A stretch of 64,000 nt of DNA from assembly GCF_029852145.1 (NCBI RefSeq), contig NC_079978.1, positions 2,232,001 through 2,296,000 of the forward strand, given 5' to 3'. A program made the translations under genes and the position numbers. The stretch comes from Microplitis mediator. Taxonomy: Eukaryota; Arthropoda; Insecta; Hymenoptera; Braconidae. This document shows positions 63,791 through 64,000 of the stretch, piece by piece. Position 1 is the stretch's first letter. Each line of letters begins with the position of its first letter. The notes under the pieces are model-generated. The model was not told where the DNA came from. It saw only the letters and a list, made by a program, of their open reading frames with translations, and ran no database searches.

Positions 63791-64000
63791 GTGAGTTTTT
63801 GAGAAACTTATTTCTGATCCATGTTCTACTGAATACTAACAACTGCGGGCCACGTAATAGGACGGTTTTATCGTAGCAGAGAGTGGGTTGCTGTAGAGAA
63901 AGTAAAGGCATTAACTTCAAGTACATAGACACATTTACGAGTATATGCTGCCCATGTGCGCGGATCTATTTCTGCCATGGCATCTTTAAAGCTGAGCGAG
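63791..64000 (+). other. Intron start running off the window
   Basis: Begins with GTGAGT. No further exon was seen before the window ends. Confidence 0.45.

Overview
This window looks like eukaryotic, AT-rich, gene-poor nuclear DNA from an insect. The evidence is GT-AG introns, AATAAA poly(A) signals, TATA-containing promoters, a tRNA-like sequence, long intronic or intergenic stretches, microsatellites and many short inverted-repeat (MITE-like) elements. The low-complexity Q/H-rich protein, the small spliced secreted cysteine-rich peptide gene and the TIR types suggest a parasitoid wasp such as a braconid. That placement is inference and no marker gene here proves it.

Layout. (1) 1.2-4.6 kb: one long uninterrupted + strand coding block of about 1,143 residues. 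It is Q/S/P/H-rich and disordered, with a C-terminal coiled coil, and is followed by a poly(A) signal. I do not recognise the family. (2) 4.8-20.3 kb: mostly non-coding, with an exon-like segment (5.46 kb), a miRNA-like hairpin (7.8 kb), a tRNA-like sequence (7.95-8.02 kb), a roughly 410 bp foldback (8.1-8.5 kb), a well-bounded candidate 51-nt exon (11.9 kb) and microsatellites. (3) 20.3-24.9 kb: the most notable locus. A MITE lies beside a roughly 4.2 kb imperfect palindrome, and each arm (about 1.9 kb) carries a complete three-exon gene for a 67-residue secreted peptide with an inhibitor-cystine-knot-type cysteine pattern. The two genes are divergent, share the central region as upstream DNA, and have identical coding sequences although their flanks differ by about 4-5%. 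(4) 24.9-40.9 kb: AT-rich non-coding DNA with one possible promoter plus 5'UTR exon (28.3-29.03 kb). (5) 40.9-54.2 kb: a run of non-autonomous inverted-repeat elements of at least five types, several adjacent to one another. Two share terminal repeats but have different interiors, and one family is present twice. (6) 59.9-60.7 kb: the first two coding exons of an unrecognised gene on the + strand, continuing past the part I can follow. (7) 63.1-63.8 kb: a probable promoter/5'UTR and a short first coding exon encoding an N-terminal membrane segment, which runs off the window.

The single-exon gene, the two-exon fragment and the terminal exon are all on the + strand, and much of the space between them is probably intron. 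I cannot tell from sequence alone which exons belong to one transcript. The best candidate for something undescribed is the palindromic cystine-knot gene pair. It shows apparent homogenisation of the coding core, and its last splice acceptor resembles the terminal repeat of the MITE sitting just outside the palindrome.
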